A stretch of DNA of 44,752 nucleotides, taken from assembly GCA_938008535.1 (NCBI GenBank), contig CALLKF010000065.1, positions 1 to 44,752 of the forward strand. The letters run 5' to 3'. The translations under genes and the position numbers were made by a program. Below the pieces are notes generated by a model. The model was given only the letters and a program-made list of their open reading frames with translations, had not been told where the DNA came from and did no database searches. Shown piece after piece: positions 1 to 7,436 of this stretch (its first letter is position 1; every line of letters starts with the position of its first letter). Source of the DNA: an uncultured Saprospirales bacterium (GTDB lineage Bacteria; Bacteroidota; Bacteroidia; Chitinophagales; JADIYW01).

Positions 1-452
1 GCTTTTTTATACAAACCTTTCACATCGCGTTTAGCACATTCATCGAACGAAGCATTTACATACACTTCATAAAAATCATCGCCAATAATTTCATTTGCCA
101 AATCTCTAATATCTTGAGTTGGACTTACAAACGAATTGATCGTTACAATTCCTGTTTGCAAAAAAAGTTTATTGATTTCGGCAATTCGGCGAATGTTTTC
201 TTTCCTGTCTTCGTCAGAAAAACCCAGATTATTATTTATTCCTGAACGTACATTATCGCCATCCAGAATAGTCGTTAAGATTCTGTTTTGATGTAATTTT
301 TTTTCTAGGCCTTGTGCAATGGTGCTTTTTCCTGAACCAGATAAACCAGTCATCCAAATGCAAATTGCTTTTTGTTGCAGTAAATGTTCTTTATCGCTGC
401 GATGTAATAGCTGATTAAAAATTGGATAAATATTGGTTGCTTTTTCAGGCAT
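1..452 (-). CDS. cysC: adenylylsulfate (APS) kinase, 3' part cut by window edge
   Basis: APS kinase phosphorylates adenosine 5'-phosphosulfate to PAPS in cytoplasmic sulfate activation. The translation starts MPEKATNIYPIFNQ at the ATG ending at 452 and contains a textbook P-loop GLSGSGKST at residues 36-44. It continues with ILDGDNVR, NNLGFSDEDRKENIRR, and the PTQDIRDLA and FYEVYVNASFDECAKRD segments typical of CysC. About 150 codons are present; the C-terminus, including the lid region after KGLYKK, lies beyond base 1. A -7-like box lies 36 bases upstream. The left neighbours are unseen, so whether it belongs to a cysDN/cysQ sulfate operon or to a sulfated-polysaccharide locus cannot be judged. 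Family assignment is secure. Confidence 0.96.
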   Translation of the reverse strand, partial: MPEKATNIYPIFNQLLHRSDKEHLLQQKAICIWMTGLSGSGKSTIAQGLEKKLHQNRILTTILDGDNVRSGINNNLGFSDEDRKENIRRIAEINKLFLQTGIVTINSFVSPTQDIRDLANEIIGDDFYEVYVNASFDECAKRDVKGLYKK

Positions 453-487
453 ATCTTTTTATTTCTAACGGAAAATTTTGTGAATAG

Positions 488-495
488 CAAATATA
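488..495 (-). promoter_or_regulatory. TAnnTTTG -7 box upstream of cysC
   Basis: Reading the minus strand this is TATATTTG, an exact match to the Bacteroidota sigma-factor -7 consensus TAnnTTTG. Transcription would start near 481, giving a leader of about 30 bases before the cysC ATG. No clear -33 TTTG is seen at normal spacing, so this is a moderate call. Confidence 0.45.
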
Positions 496-581
496 CAATA
501 AATCAATTAAAATTCTTAAAGTATATCGGTTTTATAGAGTATGAAAATAATTAGTCGAGTTATAAAATAAATTTACTAATA

Positions 582-1814
582 TTACAAGTCAACCTCAACT
601 TGCGTCGCTAATAAATCTTCTAAATTTTCTCTTCTTCTAATTAATTTTGCTTTGCCGTTATGTATTAAAACTTCTGCTGGTCTATAACGCGAATTATAGT
701 TAGACGACATTGAATAACCATACGCACCAGCATTGTGTAATACTAAAATATCGCCTTCGCGTACTTCATTCAATTTTCTGTCCCAACCGAAAGTATCTGT
801 TTCGCAAATGTAGCCAACTACAGTGTAAATGCGTTCTATACCAGTTGGATTGGAAACATTGGTGATGTGATGATAAGCATCGTACATCATCGGACGAATT
901 AAGTGATTTTGACCGGAATCGACACCTGCAAAAACAGTAGCTGTGGTTTGTTTTATTACGTTTGTACGTACAAATAAAAATCCGCTTTCGCTTACTAAAT
1001 ATTTTCCTGGTTCAAAAACAAGCGTTAATTCTTTGCCATAATTTTTACAAAATTCCTGAAAGCGTTCGCTAATTTTTGCGCCTAATTCTTCTATGTTTGT
1101 GGTGTTATCATTTTCGTGATATTTCACTTTAAAACCACTTCCGAAATCCAAATATTCCAAATCTTTAAAACTTTGTGCCGCTTCAAATAAAATATCAGCT
1201 CCACGCAAAAACACATCAGCATCTAAAATATCAGAACCTGTATGCATGTGCAAGCCAATTACTTTTAAGTTGGTTGATTTCACTACACGTTCTAAATGAC
1301 GCAACTGATAAATTGAAATTCCAAATTTAGAATCGATGTGACCTGTTGAAATTTTTTGATTTCCACCAGCCATAATGTGTGGATTGATACGCACACAAAC
1401 TGGATAAGTGTCTTTATATAAATTTCCGAATTGTTCTAAAATAGAAAGATTATCGATATTGATGTTTACACCAAATTCAACTGCACGATTGATTTCATCA
1501 ATATTTACACAGTTTGGTGTGTACATAATATCTTTAGCTTCAAATCCAGCTTTTAAACCAAGTTGTACTTCCTGAATAGAAACGGTATCTAAACTACCAC
1601 CTAAATTCTTTATCAATTTTAAAATATTGATGTTGTTTAATGCTTTACAAGCATAATGTACATCAATTTTAGTCTTGCCAAATGCATTTTTAAGTCGATT
1701 GTATTGTCGCTCAATAACTGCTGCATCGTACACATACAATGGCGTACCGAATTCTTTACAGAGTTCCAAAACTGAAACACCATCTATTTCATATTGTTCG
1801 TTTACTAATTCCAT
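582..1814 (-). CDS. lysA: diaminopimelate decarboxylase
   Basis: LysA decarboxylates meso-diaminopimelate to L-lysine, the last step of lysine synthesis, with PLP as cofactor. The 410-residue protein has the fold-type III PLP-barrel layout. The PLP lysine is K57 in HYACKALNN, followed by the GLHMHTGSD glycine/His segment near residue 190, the FGSGFK phosphate-binding loop near 223 and EPGKYLV near 268. The C-terminal substrate motif CETDTFGWDR is near 338, and YSMSSNYNSRYRP near the end matches the family. Length is normal. It stands alone, with about 80 bases to the next gene upstream and 130 to cysC downstream. The ATG start gives full coverage of the family N-terminus. Confidence 0.96.
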   Translation of the reverse strand: MELVNEQYEIDGVSVLELCKEFGTPLYVYDAAVIERQYNRLKNAFGKTKIDVHYACKALNNINILKLIKNLGGSLDTVSIQEVQLGLKAGFEAKDIMYTPNCVNIDEINRAVEFGVNINIDNLSILEQFGNLYKDTYPVCVRINPHIMAGGNQKISTGHIDSKFGISIYQLRHLERVVKSTNLKVIGLHMHTGSDILDADVFLRGADILFEAAQSFKDLEYLDFGSGFKVKYHENDNTTNIEELGAKISERFQEFCKNYGKELTLVFEPGKYLVSESGFLFVRTNVIKQTTATVFAGVDSGQNHLIRPMMYDAYHHITNVSNPTGIERIYTVVGYICETDTFGWDRKLNEVREGDILVLHNAGAYGYSMSSNYNSRYRPAEVLIHNGKAKLIRRRENLEDLLATQVEVDL

Positions 1815-1893
1815 TTTATAAAGATAAAAATAGATTTGAGAAATGAGTTCCGAAACATCGGAAGAGAAATAAGATTTATTGATAGATTAACCA

Positions 1894-2610
1894 TCAATCC
1901 CAAGGAATGGCTAATTGATAATTTCCAAATTCATCGCAACCAGTAACTTCGCCGAGCATTTTGTGTGATTGGAAGAATCGATACATTGGTTGTGAGGATT
2001 TCCAAAACGGAATTTGTGTTGGATCTTTTTTATATAGTTTTACAAGGTTTTTTTCTTCCATTTTACAAGGAAAAATATGTACTGGAATTGGCGTATTATT
2101 TTTATAGATTTTCTGACAAATAAAAAACAATTCTTCAATGTTTTCATCGCCAATTGGAATGCAACCAACTGTTTGATTTCCGCCGTGAATGTAAATATCG
2201 CTACCTAAATTTTGTTCGTTTTTGTTACGAATCGAATCGGCAGAGTTTGGGTAGTTAATTCTGAACGAAAGATGAAATTTTGAGTTTGGATTGAATGTAT
2301 CAATCTGATAGAAACCTTCTGGAATTTGCAAATCGCCTTCACGTTGTTTTGGTCCAAGTTTACCAGAAGTTGCGGTGAATTTATAGGTTCTTATTAGTTT
2401 ATATTGCACATCATCAGTTGCCCAAAGTTCCAGTATTTGTTCTTCTTTGAAAGCACGTAAATAAATAGTTTCTGTTGGAAATTGAAATCCTTTAGCAGAA
2501 AACAGTTGGTTTACAATATGTTGTTTCTTTCTAATATCATTCTTCTCTGATTCTTGAGAAAACATATTTTCTGAAATTATTCTTAAAAAAAGTAGAAAAA
2601 GGATTTGCAC
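1894..2610 (-). CDS. YafK/DpaA-like L,D-transpeptidase-fold protein, exported
   Basis: This is a YkuD-fold peptidoglycan enzyme, either an L,D-transpeptidase or an amidase-type relative of E. coli YafK/DpaA. Evidence is the sequence around KLGPKQREGDLQIPEGFY (residues 85-101) and the active-site stretch YIHGGNQTVGC, with His142 and the presumed nucleophile Cys150 followed by IPIGD. That cysteine context resembles the YafK subgroup (GCxxMxD-like) rather than the classical SHGCxR loop. The N-terminus ILFLLFLRII is a short hydrophobic export signal. No ATG encodes it and an in-frame stop lies five codons upstream of the GTG at 2610, so GTG is the likely start. It is the last of three tightly packed genes, 9 bases after the previous stop. 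Confidence 0.85.
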   Translation of the reverse strand: MQILFLLFLRIISENMFSQESEKNDIRKKQHIVNQLFSAKGFQFPTETIYLRAFKEEQILELWATDDVQYKLIRTYKFTATSGKLGPKQREGDLQIPEGFYQIDTFNPNSKFHLSFRINYPNSADSIRNKNEQNLGSDIYIHGGNQTVGCIPIGDENIEELFFICQKIYKNNTPIPVHIFPCKMEEKNLVKLYKKDPTQIPFWKSSQPMYRFFQSHKMLGEVTGCDEFGNYQLAIPWD

Positions 2611-2619
2611 TAAAAATTT

Positions 2620-3045
2620 CTATTGTTCTTCCCTATCTTTTAAAGCGCGTTCTCTGTCATGTCTACTCATGTATCTATCTTCATTATCATCTGAATTATC
2701 TGTACCAGTGATAATTTCTCTACCGTCAGGAGATGGTACTGAAGTATAATTATAAGTTGCATTCTTATCTACTAGCAATGGATCTTGAGAAGAACTTGTC
2801 AATGACCTCATATCCATAGGAGTAATTTCATTCTTTCCAGATTCAACAACATCAACAGCATTCATTTCTGTTTGCTGTTTTAATTGTAAATTTCTTTGTT
2901 CGGCAATTGCGTCCCAGTTTCTGCCTAAAGTATCTTTATCTGAGAGTACAATTTTAGTTGGATCACTGGTGTCATTACTAATGGAATCCCAAAAGAAGAA
3001 TCCAAAAATGAGCACGATGCCAAATATGGTTGGTATTTTATACAC
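2620..3045 (-). CDS. hypothetical single-pass membrane protein
   Basis: I do not recognise this 141-residue protein. It has one N-terminal transmembrane helix (about residues 6-20, IFGIVLIFGFFFW) followed by a polar, acidic and probably disordered tail. The tail contains RNWDAIAEQRNLQLKQQ and ends in a charged DEDRYMSRHDRERALKDREEQ-like stretch. The start appears to be GTG, placing it 2 bases after the peptide transporter stop and 9 bases before the L,D-transpeptidase-fold gene, so the three are probably co-transcribed. The topology suggests a short cytoplasmic N-terminus and a periplasmic tail. Membership in the same operon is the only functional clue. Confidence 0.7.
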   Translation of the reverse strand: MYKIPTIFGIVLIFGFFFWDSISNDTSDPTKIVLSDKDTLGRNWDAIAEQRNLQLKQQTEMNAVDVVESGKNEITPMDMRSLTSSSQDPLLVDKNATYNYTSVPSPDGREIITGTDNSDDNEDRYMSRHDRERALKDREEQ

Positions 3046-3047
3046 TT

Positions 3048-4571
3048 TTATGCTGTTTTTGTTGCGCCAGACCAGCGTTTCAATATAGGTACCAGCAATA
3101 ATAGTACCAAACCACCTGCAATCGACACATAAAATATTTTCATAAACACGCCGCTATATATACTTAAAGACTCAACAGCTGATACAGTGGTTGCACCGCC
3201 TTCTGATGGAATTGCCATTAATGTACCAATTACACCAGCTAAATGTTGTCCAAGTGCAGAAGCCAAGAACCAAAAACCCATCATCATACCTGTGTATTTA
3301 GTTGGCGATAATTTAGTAATCATAGATAAGCCAATTGGAGAAATACACAATTCGCCTGTTGTTAGCAACAAATAACCTAAAGCGTACCAAAAAAAGCCAA
3401 CTTGTCCGTTTAATGCCAATTTCGCACCAACAACAAACATAAAAAATCCAAGTCCTAATTGCACAAACGACAAAGTGAATTTCATTGGTGTTGATGGTTC
3501 TTTGCCTCTGTTTGCTAATTTTATCCATAACCATGCAAAAGGGAAACTCAATAAAATAATGTAAAATGGATTAATAAAATTATTTACTGCTGCTGCAGGC
3601 AACCCAAAAGTATTTACATTTCGTTCTGTATATAGATTTAAAGAACCACCACCTTGCTCGTAAAATGCCCAAAATAATACAGAAAATGCAACCATAACTA
3701 TTGCTGCTAGCATTTTATTTCTTGCTACAACATCTTGTTGAAACGCAATAACAATCATTGCTAATGTAGCAACTATACAAACAGGAAACATAATTTTTCC
3801 CATTAATGTGTAATTATTAAAGAGAAAAATAAATATTGGAATAATTACTAAAGAAGCAACTAAAACTATTAATTGTTTAGACATGGCAACTTCTGGACCA
3901 CTGCCTTCATTTTCTTTTGGTGTAAGTCCAATTTCACCTAATGATTTTTGTCCAAATAAGAAAGTGATTAAACCTAAGATCATAAATATACCTGCTAAGC
4001 CAAAACCATAATGCCAGTTTATTTTTTGACCAATGTAACCACAAATTAAACCACCAATCGCTGCACCCAGATTAACACCCATATAAAAGATAGAAAATGC
4101 GCCATCGCGTCTTGAATCACCAGGTGCGTACAATTTACCTACCATCGTAGAAATATTTGGCTTAAAGAATCCATTTCCAGAAATTAGAAACGCCATGCCT
4201 GCAAAAAACGACCACTCTGTTGGAATTGCTAGAATTAAATGACCAGCTGCCATTAAAATTCCACCTAAAATAATAGCTTTACGATATCCTAAAAACTTGT
4301 CAGCTGCTATTCCACCAAATAAAGGCATTAAATAAACCAATGCTGTATAGGTTCCATAAATTAAATTTGCTTTTGCATCAGCATAATGTAATTGGTGTAC
4401 CATAAACAATACTAGCAATGCGCGCATTCCATAAAACGAAAAACGTTCCCACATTTCCGTAAAAAATAATAATGCTAATTGTTTTGGATGTCCTTTTACG
4501 GCATCTGCAATATATGTTTGCGCATCTGCTTTTAATATATCGTCATCAAGTAAACCTGTTTCGTTGCCCAT
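3048..4571 (-). CDS. proton-dependent oligopeptide transporter (POT/PTR2 family)
   Basis: This inner-membrane MFS carrier imports di- and tripeptides with protons. The 507-residue protein shows the POT signature near its N-terminus, FFTEMWERFSFYGMR (about residues 36-50), in which the ExxERFxYYG motif couples protons. It also has the second PTR2 signature region FYMGVNLGAAIGGLICGYIG (about 163-182) and roughly 12-14 hydrophobic helices. Length matches DtpT-type transporters. It is the first gene of a three-gene minus-strand run with an L,D-transpeptidase-fold enzyme, so uptake of peptides, perhaps including wall-derived peptides, is a plausible context; that link is inference. Confidence 0.95.
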   Translation of the reverse strand: MGNETGLLDDDILKADAQTYIADAVKGHPKQLALLFFTEMWERFSFYGMRALLVLFMVHQLHYADAKANLIYGTYTALVYLMPLFGGIAADKFLGYRKAIILGGILMAAGHLILAIPTEWSFFAGMAFLISGNGFFKPNISTMVGKLYAPGDSRRDGAFSIFYMGVNLGAAIGGLICGYIGQKINWHYGFGLAGIFMILGLITFLFGQKSLGEIGLTPKENEGSGPEVAMSKQLIVLVASLVIIPIFIFLFNNYTLMGKIMFPVCIVATLAMIVIAFQQDVVARNKMLAAIVMVAFSVLFWAFYEQGGGSLNLYTERNVNTFGLPAAAVNNFINPFYIILLSFPFAWLWIKLANRGKEPSTPMKFTLSFVQLGLGFFMFVVGAKLALNGQVGFFWYALGYLLLTTGELCISPIGLSMITKLSPTKYTGMMMGFWFLASALGQHLAGVIGTLMAIPSEGGATTVSAVESLSIYSGVFMKIFYVSIAGGLVLLLLVPILKRWSGATKTA

Positions 4572-4604
4572 ATGTATATGTTATTAGAATGTAAAGATAA
4601 AAAA

Positions 4605-5573
4605 TTATTCCTCTCTAAAAAATTTAAATTGAAGTGCCGCAATGGCTCCAATTATAGCTGGAAATACTAAATTTATCAACCACAGCATTATAGTTGTTGC
4701 TAAAATGCCTATATCATTATCGGTGTATGGTTTTAGGAAGAATAATGCGACGTTTCCTCTAAAGCCAATATCCAACAAATCTATTGAAAATGGATTGATG
4801 GTTTGAATAAAAAAAATGGCGCTTATTAGAATAAAGCCAAAACCTATTGGTACATCAACTCCAAAAAAATTCAGCAATAACATAAATTGGAGACAATAAA
4901 TGCAATATCGGCTCAATGATAAAAACTCTAATTTTAGTAAATCTGTTAAGCTGTATTTATTAATTACATCGATGTAATTTCTGATTTTTTGAAATCTTTT
5001 AATTTTAAAAAATTTGGTGCTTACAAAATCCAGGTTAAAATAGGTTAGATGCGTTGCCACTACAATCAATATAAAAAAGAAGATAAAAACGCCGTTTAAG
5101 TAGCTATCATTTTTGCCTGTGTAGAAAGTATAACACAAAAAACCAGTAGCACCAAGGCAAACGTTGACTACAATTTGCGCATAGCTACCAATTAAAGTAG
5201 AAACAATTGCGGTAATTCTATCTGTTTTTAAAGCCCAAACTCTTCCACCAAATTCGCCAACACGGTTTGGTGTAAACATGGAAAATGTAATTCCAAACAA
5301 AATGCCTTCTATTGCTTTCAACCAAGATAATTCATGCCATTTATTGATTAAATATTTCCATTTTATGGTTTCAATTGTCCAATTTAATAGCATTAATAAA
5401 AACACGAAGAACAACAAAGCATATTCGCCATCAAATGTATTTTTGAAATGACTTACTACATTTTGTAAATTTTCGTTGTGAATAATTTGCTTATACAACA
5501 CAACCATTAACCCAATAAAAATGAGAAGTTTAACGATAGTGTTTAGCGTTTTATTTTGAAAGACTTTAGACAT
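4605..5573 (-). CDS. flippase-like integral membrane protein (LPG synthase TM / UPF0104 family)
   Basis: The 322-residue polytopic protein has about eight membrane segments. Its conserved block GILFGITFSMFTPNRVGEFGGRVWAL (about residues 89-115) is characteristic of the YbhN/AglD/lysylphosphatidylglycerol-synthase transmembrane domain family. It lacks the cytosolic aminoacyl-transferase domain of MprF, so it is not a lipid aminoacylase; a role in lipid or lipid-linked sugar translocation is the usual guess. The C-terminal part NPFSIDLLDIGFRGNVALFF also fits the family. It is transcribed on the minus strand, divergent from ruvC with 74 bases between the starts. The exact substrate cannot be told from sequence. 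Confidence 0.85.
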   Translation of the reverse strand: MSKVFQNKTLNTIVKLLIFIGLMVVLYKQIIHNENLQNVVSHFKNTFDGEYALLFFVFLLMLLNWTIETIKWKYLINKWHELSWLKAIEGILFGITFSMFTPNRVGEFGGRVWALKTDRITAIVSTLIGSYAQIVVNVCLGATGFLCYTFYTGKNDSYLNGVFIFFFILIVVATHLTYFNLDFVSTKFFKIKRFQKIRNYIDVINKYSLTDLLKLEFLSLSRYCIYCLQFMLLLNFFGVDVPIGFGFILISAIFFIQTINPFSIDLLDIGFRGNVALFFLKPYTDNDIGILATTIMLWLINLVFPAIIGAIAALQFKFFREE

Positions 5574-5647
5574 GAATTACGAAAGATTTTCAAAGATAGT
5601 TTTTTATTTATTGATAAAAAATTGAGTTTGCTATATACAAACTACAA

Positions 5648-6226
5648 ATGAACGCCTATTTTTACAACGTGGCAAAAACGAAACAAATTATATTAGGTAT
5701 AGACCCAGGCACGCAGGTTACTGGTTATGGTATTATATCATCAGATGGATTGACGATGGAATTGATTGCCATTGGAAGTATTCATACCGAAAAATTTGAT
5801 GATCATTATGATAGATTGCGATGTATTTATGATAGAGTGCTTGAAATTATGCTTGCTTTTAAACCAACTGTTTTATCTATTGAAGCACCTTTTTTTGGAA
5901 AGAATGTGCAATCGATGCTGAAACTTGGACGCGCACAAGGCATGGCTATTGCTGCTGCACTGTCGCAAAAGGTTCCGATTCAGGAATATTCGCCGAAGAA
6001 AATAAAACAAAGTATTACCGGAAACGGAAATGCCGCGAAAGAGCAAGTGGCTGCAATGCTCGGACATATTTTAAAAACAGATGCCTTACCAAAGCAATTG
6101 GATGCTACGGATGGTTTGGCTGTTGCGGTTTGCCATCATTTTTCGATGATAGGCATTCCCAAAGCGGGCAAAAAGTATAGTGGCTGGGACGCTTTTATAA
6201 AAGACAATCCGAAGCGCGTGAAATAA
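5648..6226 (+). CDS. ruvC: Holliday junction resolvase RuvC
   Basis: RuvC is the homodimeric endonuclease that cuts Holliday junctions with RuvAB. The acidic catalytic tetrad is visible: Asp19 in GIDPGT, Glu79 in SIEAPFF, and Asp152 and Asp155 in LDATDGLAVAVCHH. The segment NVQSMLKLGRAQGMAIAAA and the basic YSPKKIKQSITGNGNAAKEQV also match the family. The ATG at 5648 gives about 12 extra residues before the first strand compared with E. coli RuvC; an in-frame GTG at 5669 (giving MAKTKQIILGIDPG) is an attractive alternative start. The C-terminus is slightly extended. It lies alone, convergent with a DUF3606 gene whose stop is 9 bases away. Confidence 0.96.
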   Translation: MNAYFYNVAKTKQIILGIDPGTQVTGYGIISSDGLTMELIAIGSIHTEKFDDHYDRLRCIYDRVLEIMLAFKPTVLSIEAPFFGKNVQSMLKLGRAQGMAIAAALSQKVPIQEYSPKKIKQSITGNGNAAKEQVAAMLGHILKTDALPKQLDATDGLAVAVCHHFSMIGIPKAGKKYSGWDAFIKDNPKRVK

Positions 6227-6235
6227 AAGATGCTG

Positions 6236-6436
6236 CTAAGACCATGCTTCCATGAATCTTTTTTTCATTAAGTATAAACGAATAGTGTTGGAAGAAGTGC
6301 CGACAACATCAACGATATTCATCAGCATAGTAGAAGAAATTTCAAACTCACGTGCCCAATATTTTACATCGTGCGGCTCGTTGATATTAATTTTGGTAGA
6401 ATAACGCGGTGCTATGTTAGATGTCTCGTAAGTCAT
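6236..6436 (-). CDS. DUF3606 family small protein
   Basis: This short protein carries the DUF3606 core ININEPHDVKYWAREFEISSTMLMNIVDVVGTSSNTIRLYL, a compact three-helix motif common in soil and freshwater bacteria. Its function is unknown, with stress-linked or nucleic-acid-linked roles sometimes guessed. The longest frame would start at 6487, but a -7-like box at 6457-6464 would lie inside that reading. I therefore prefer the ATG at 6436 (MTYETSNIAPRYS, 66 residues) or the ATG at 6445. It converges with ruvC. The C-terminus MKKRFMEAWS is a little longer than the usual domain end. Confidence 0.75.
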   Translation of the reverse strand: MTYETSNIAPRYSTKININEPHDVKYWAREFEISSTMLMNIVDVVGTSSNTIRLYLMKKRFMEAWS

Positions 6437-6456
6437 AATCTTCATTTTTATTAGTA

Positions 6457-6464
6457 CAAAAATA
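6457..6464 (-). promoter_or_regulatory. TAnnTTTG-like -7 box for the DUF3606 gene
   Basis: On the minus strand this is TATTTTTG, matching TAnnTTTG. It would place the transcript start near 6450, just ahead of the ATGs at 6445 and 6436, and argues against the longer frame from 6487. Such boxes occur by chance in AT-rich DNA and no -33 element is visible. Confidence 0.35.
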
Positions 6465-6487
6465 TACGAAGACACACTGGGTTTCAT

Positions 6488-7220
6488 TACAGAATTTGCA
6501 GTGAAAGTTGTAAGATTCTCATTAAGCTAAAGCACCACGAAAAATGAATTAGTTAATAATTTACCACAAAGACACAAAAGAAAACAATAGATATGATGTG
6601 AAGTTACAAACTTGCTATAAAATGCGGCGAAGTCGTAGACATTCGCCGAGCCGACAACGATAATGCTTCGCTGAGATTGGTTCTTAAGCATCAAACTACC
6701 TTCCTATAAATATACATTTTAAATGCAAAAAGTGTGCGAGCGGCAGTGCGCGATGTATATATGTATGTGCGTTAAATATGAAATACACCTTCGTAGAAGC
6801 ATTTTATTAGGCAACAACACCTAAATAAGTCAAAATGTCGCCTTTTTATCGATTTTATTCAACTTTCCATCAAATATCAGCTCCTAACTGACAAAAAATC
6901 GTAATTAACGCACGCAAAATCAATATTTACGTCAACAGAATCGATATTAATGCACACAAAATCAATATTAACGCATACAAAATCAATATTAACGTCAACA
7001 GAATCAATATTAACGTCAACAGAATCGATATTAACGCACACAAAATCAATATTAACGTCAACAAAATCAATATTTATGCACACAGAATCAATATTAACGC
7101 ACACAAAATCAATATTTATGCATACAAAATCAATATTCATGCAAAAAAAATGGCGTCTTTGGGCAGATTTTTCAGCAAGAACTCTGACAGAATTTGAAAC
7201 TCTAACAGAGTTTCGTAAAA
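6488..7220. other. gene-free stretch before the integrated element
   Basis: No credible gene is seen in these roughly 730 bases. The left part contains a 7-bp inverted repeat, CGGCGAA...TTCGCCG, around 6623-6650. The right part is a 21-bp tandem array listed separately. The only long frames run through the array on both strands as 7-residue repeats and look like a by-product of the 21-base period. Confidence 0.6.
6905..7153. repeat. 21-bp tandem repeat array, 11 full units plus a partial
   Basis: Direct reading gives consecutive 21-base units starting at 6905, 6926, 6947 and so on to 7115, with a degenerate twelfth unit at 7136-7153. The consensus begins TTAACGCACACAAAATCAAT and ends in A. 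The AATCRATA part is nearly invariant. The middle alternates between two forms, GCACACAA and GTCAACAG, so the array is built from at least two sub-types. There are no spacers, so it is not a CRISPR array. Two helical turns per unit would put every unit on the same face of the DNA. Confidence 0.9.
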
Positions 7221-7254
7221 TAAAAAAGCACCAAGAGTAATCTCTTAGTGCTTT
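7221..7254 (-). terminator. orphaned rho-independent terminator (original tRNA terminator)
   Basis: In minus-strand RNA, AAAGCACTAAGAG pairs with CTCTTGGTGCTTT around a 4-base loop (arms 7242-7254 and 7225-7237), followed by a run of U. One pair is G-U in minus-strand RNA but C-A in plus-strand RNA, so the hairpin is oriented for minus-strand transcription. It ends just 3 bases from the partial tRNA end at 7258, exactly where the terminator of the tRNA gene would have lain before the element inserted. Confidence 0.75.
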
Positions 7255-7257
7255 GAA

Positions 7258-7278
7258 GTGGTCCCGCATGGGCTCGAA
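7258..7278. repeat. attL: 21-bp copy of the tRNA 3' end
   Basis: Reads GTGGTCCCGCATGGGCTCG plus AA. It matches the 3' end of the tRNA gene (13681-13701) at 20 of 21 positions, in the same orientation, and marks the left end of the integrated element. The single difference (G here, A in the tRNA copy) falls in the T-stem region. Confidence 0.85.
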
Positions 7279-7398
7279 TTATAACCCTTCATTGAACCTC
7301 AATTAACTCCTTATAACCTTATAATTAAGTAGTTATGATTTTGATTATTTTATTAAGACCTCAAATAATCCTTTAAAATCTCATTTTATTGCACTAAA

Positions 7399-7421
7399 TT
7401 GCTACGCTAATTGCTACGCAA
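7399..7421 (+). repeat. left copy of the 23-bp element-end repeat
   Basis: Reads TTGCTACG, then CTAA, then TTGCTACGCAA. The same 23-bp layout recurs at 13605-13627 in the same orientation, with 18 of 23 positions identical. It sits directly upstream of the integrase start (7437) and contains the short inverted repeat AATTGC-TAC-GCAATT. Candidate binding site for integrase arm domains or the HTH/Xis protein. Confidence 0.65.
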
Positions 7422-7436
7422 TTTATCAAATGCAAT

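Noticed and set aside
6905..7153. Possible CRISPR array
   Set aside because: Units are contiguous with no unique spacers, and there is no cas gene in the window. The same holds for 21035-21286.
6877..7269. Long open frames on both strands encoding 7-residue repeats (NIDFVCV and TKSILTH types)
   Set aside because: They exist only because the 21-base repeat period is a multiple of three; both strands are open at once, there is no domain, and the frames run on into the terminator and attL.
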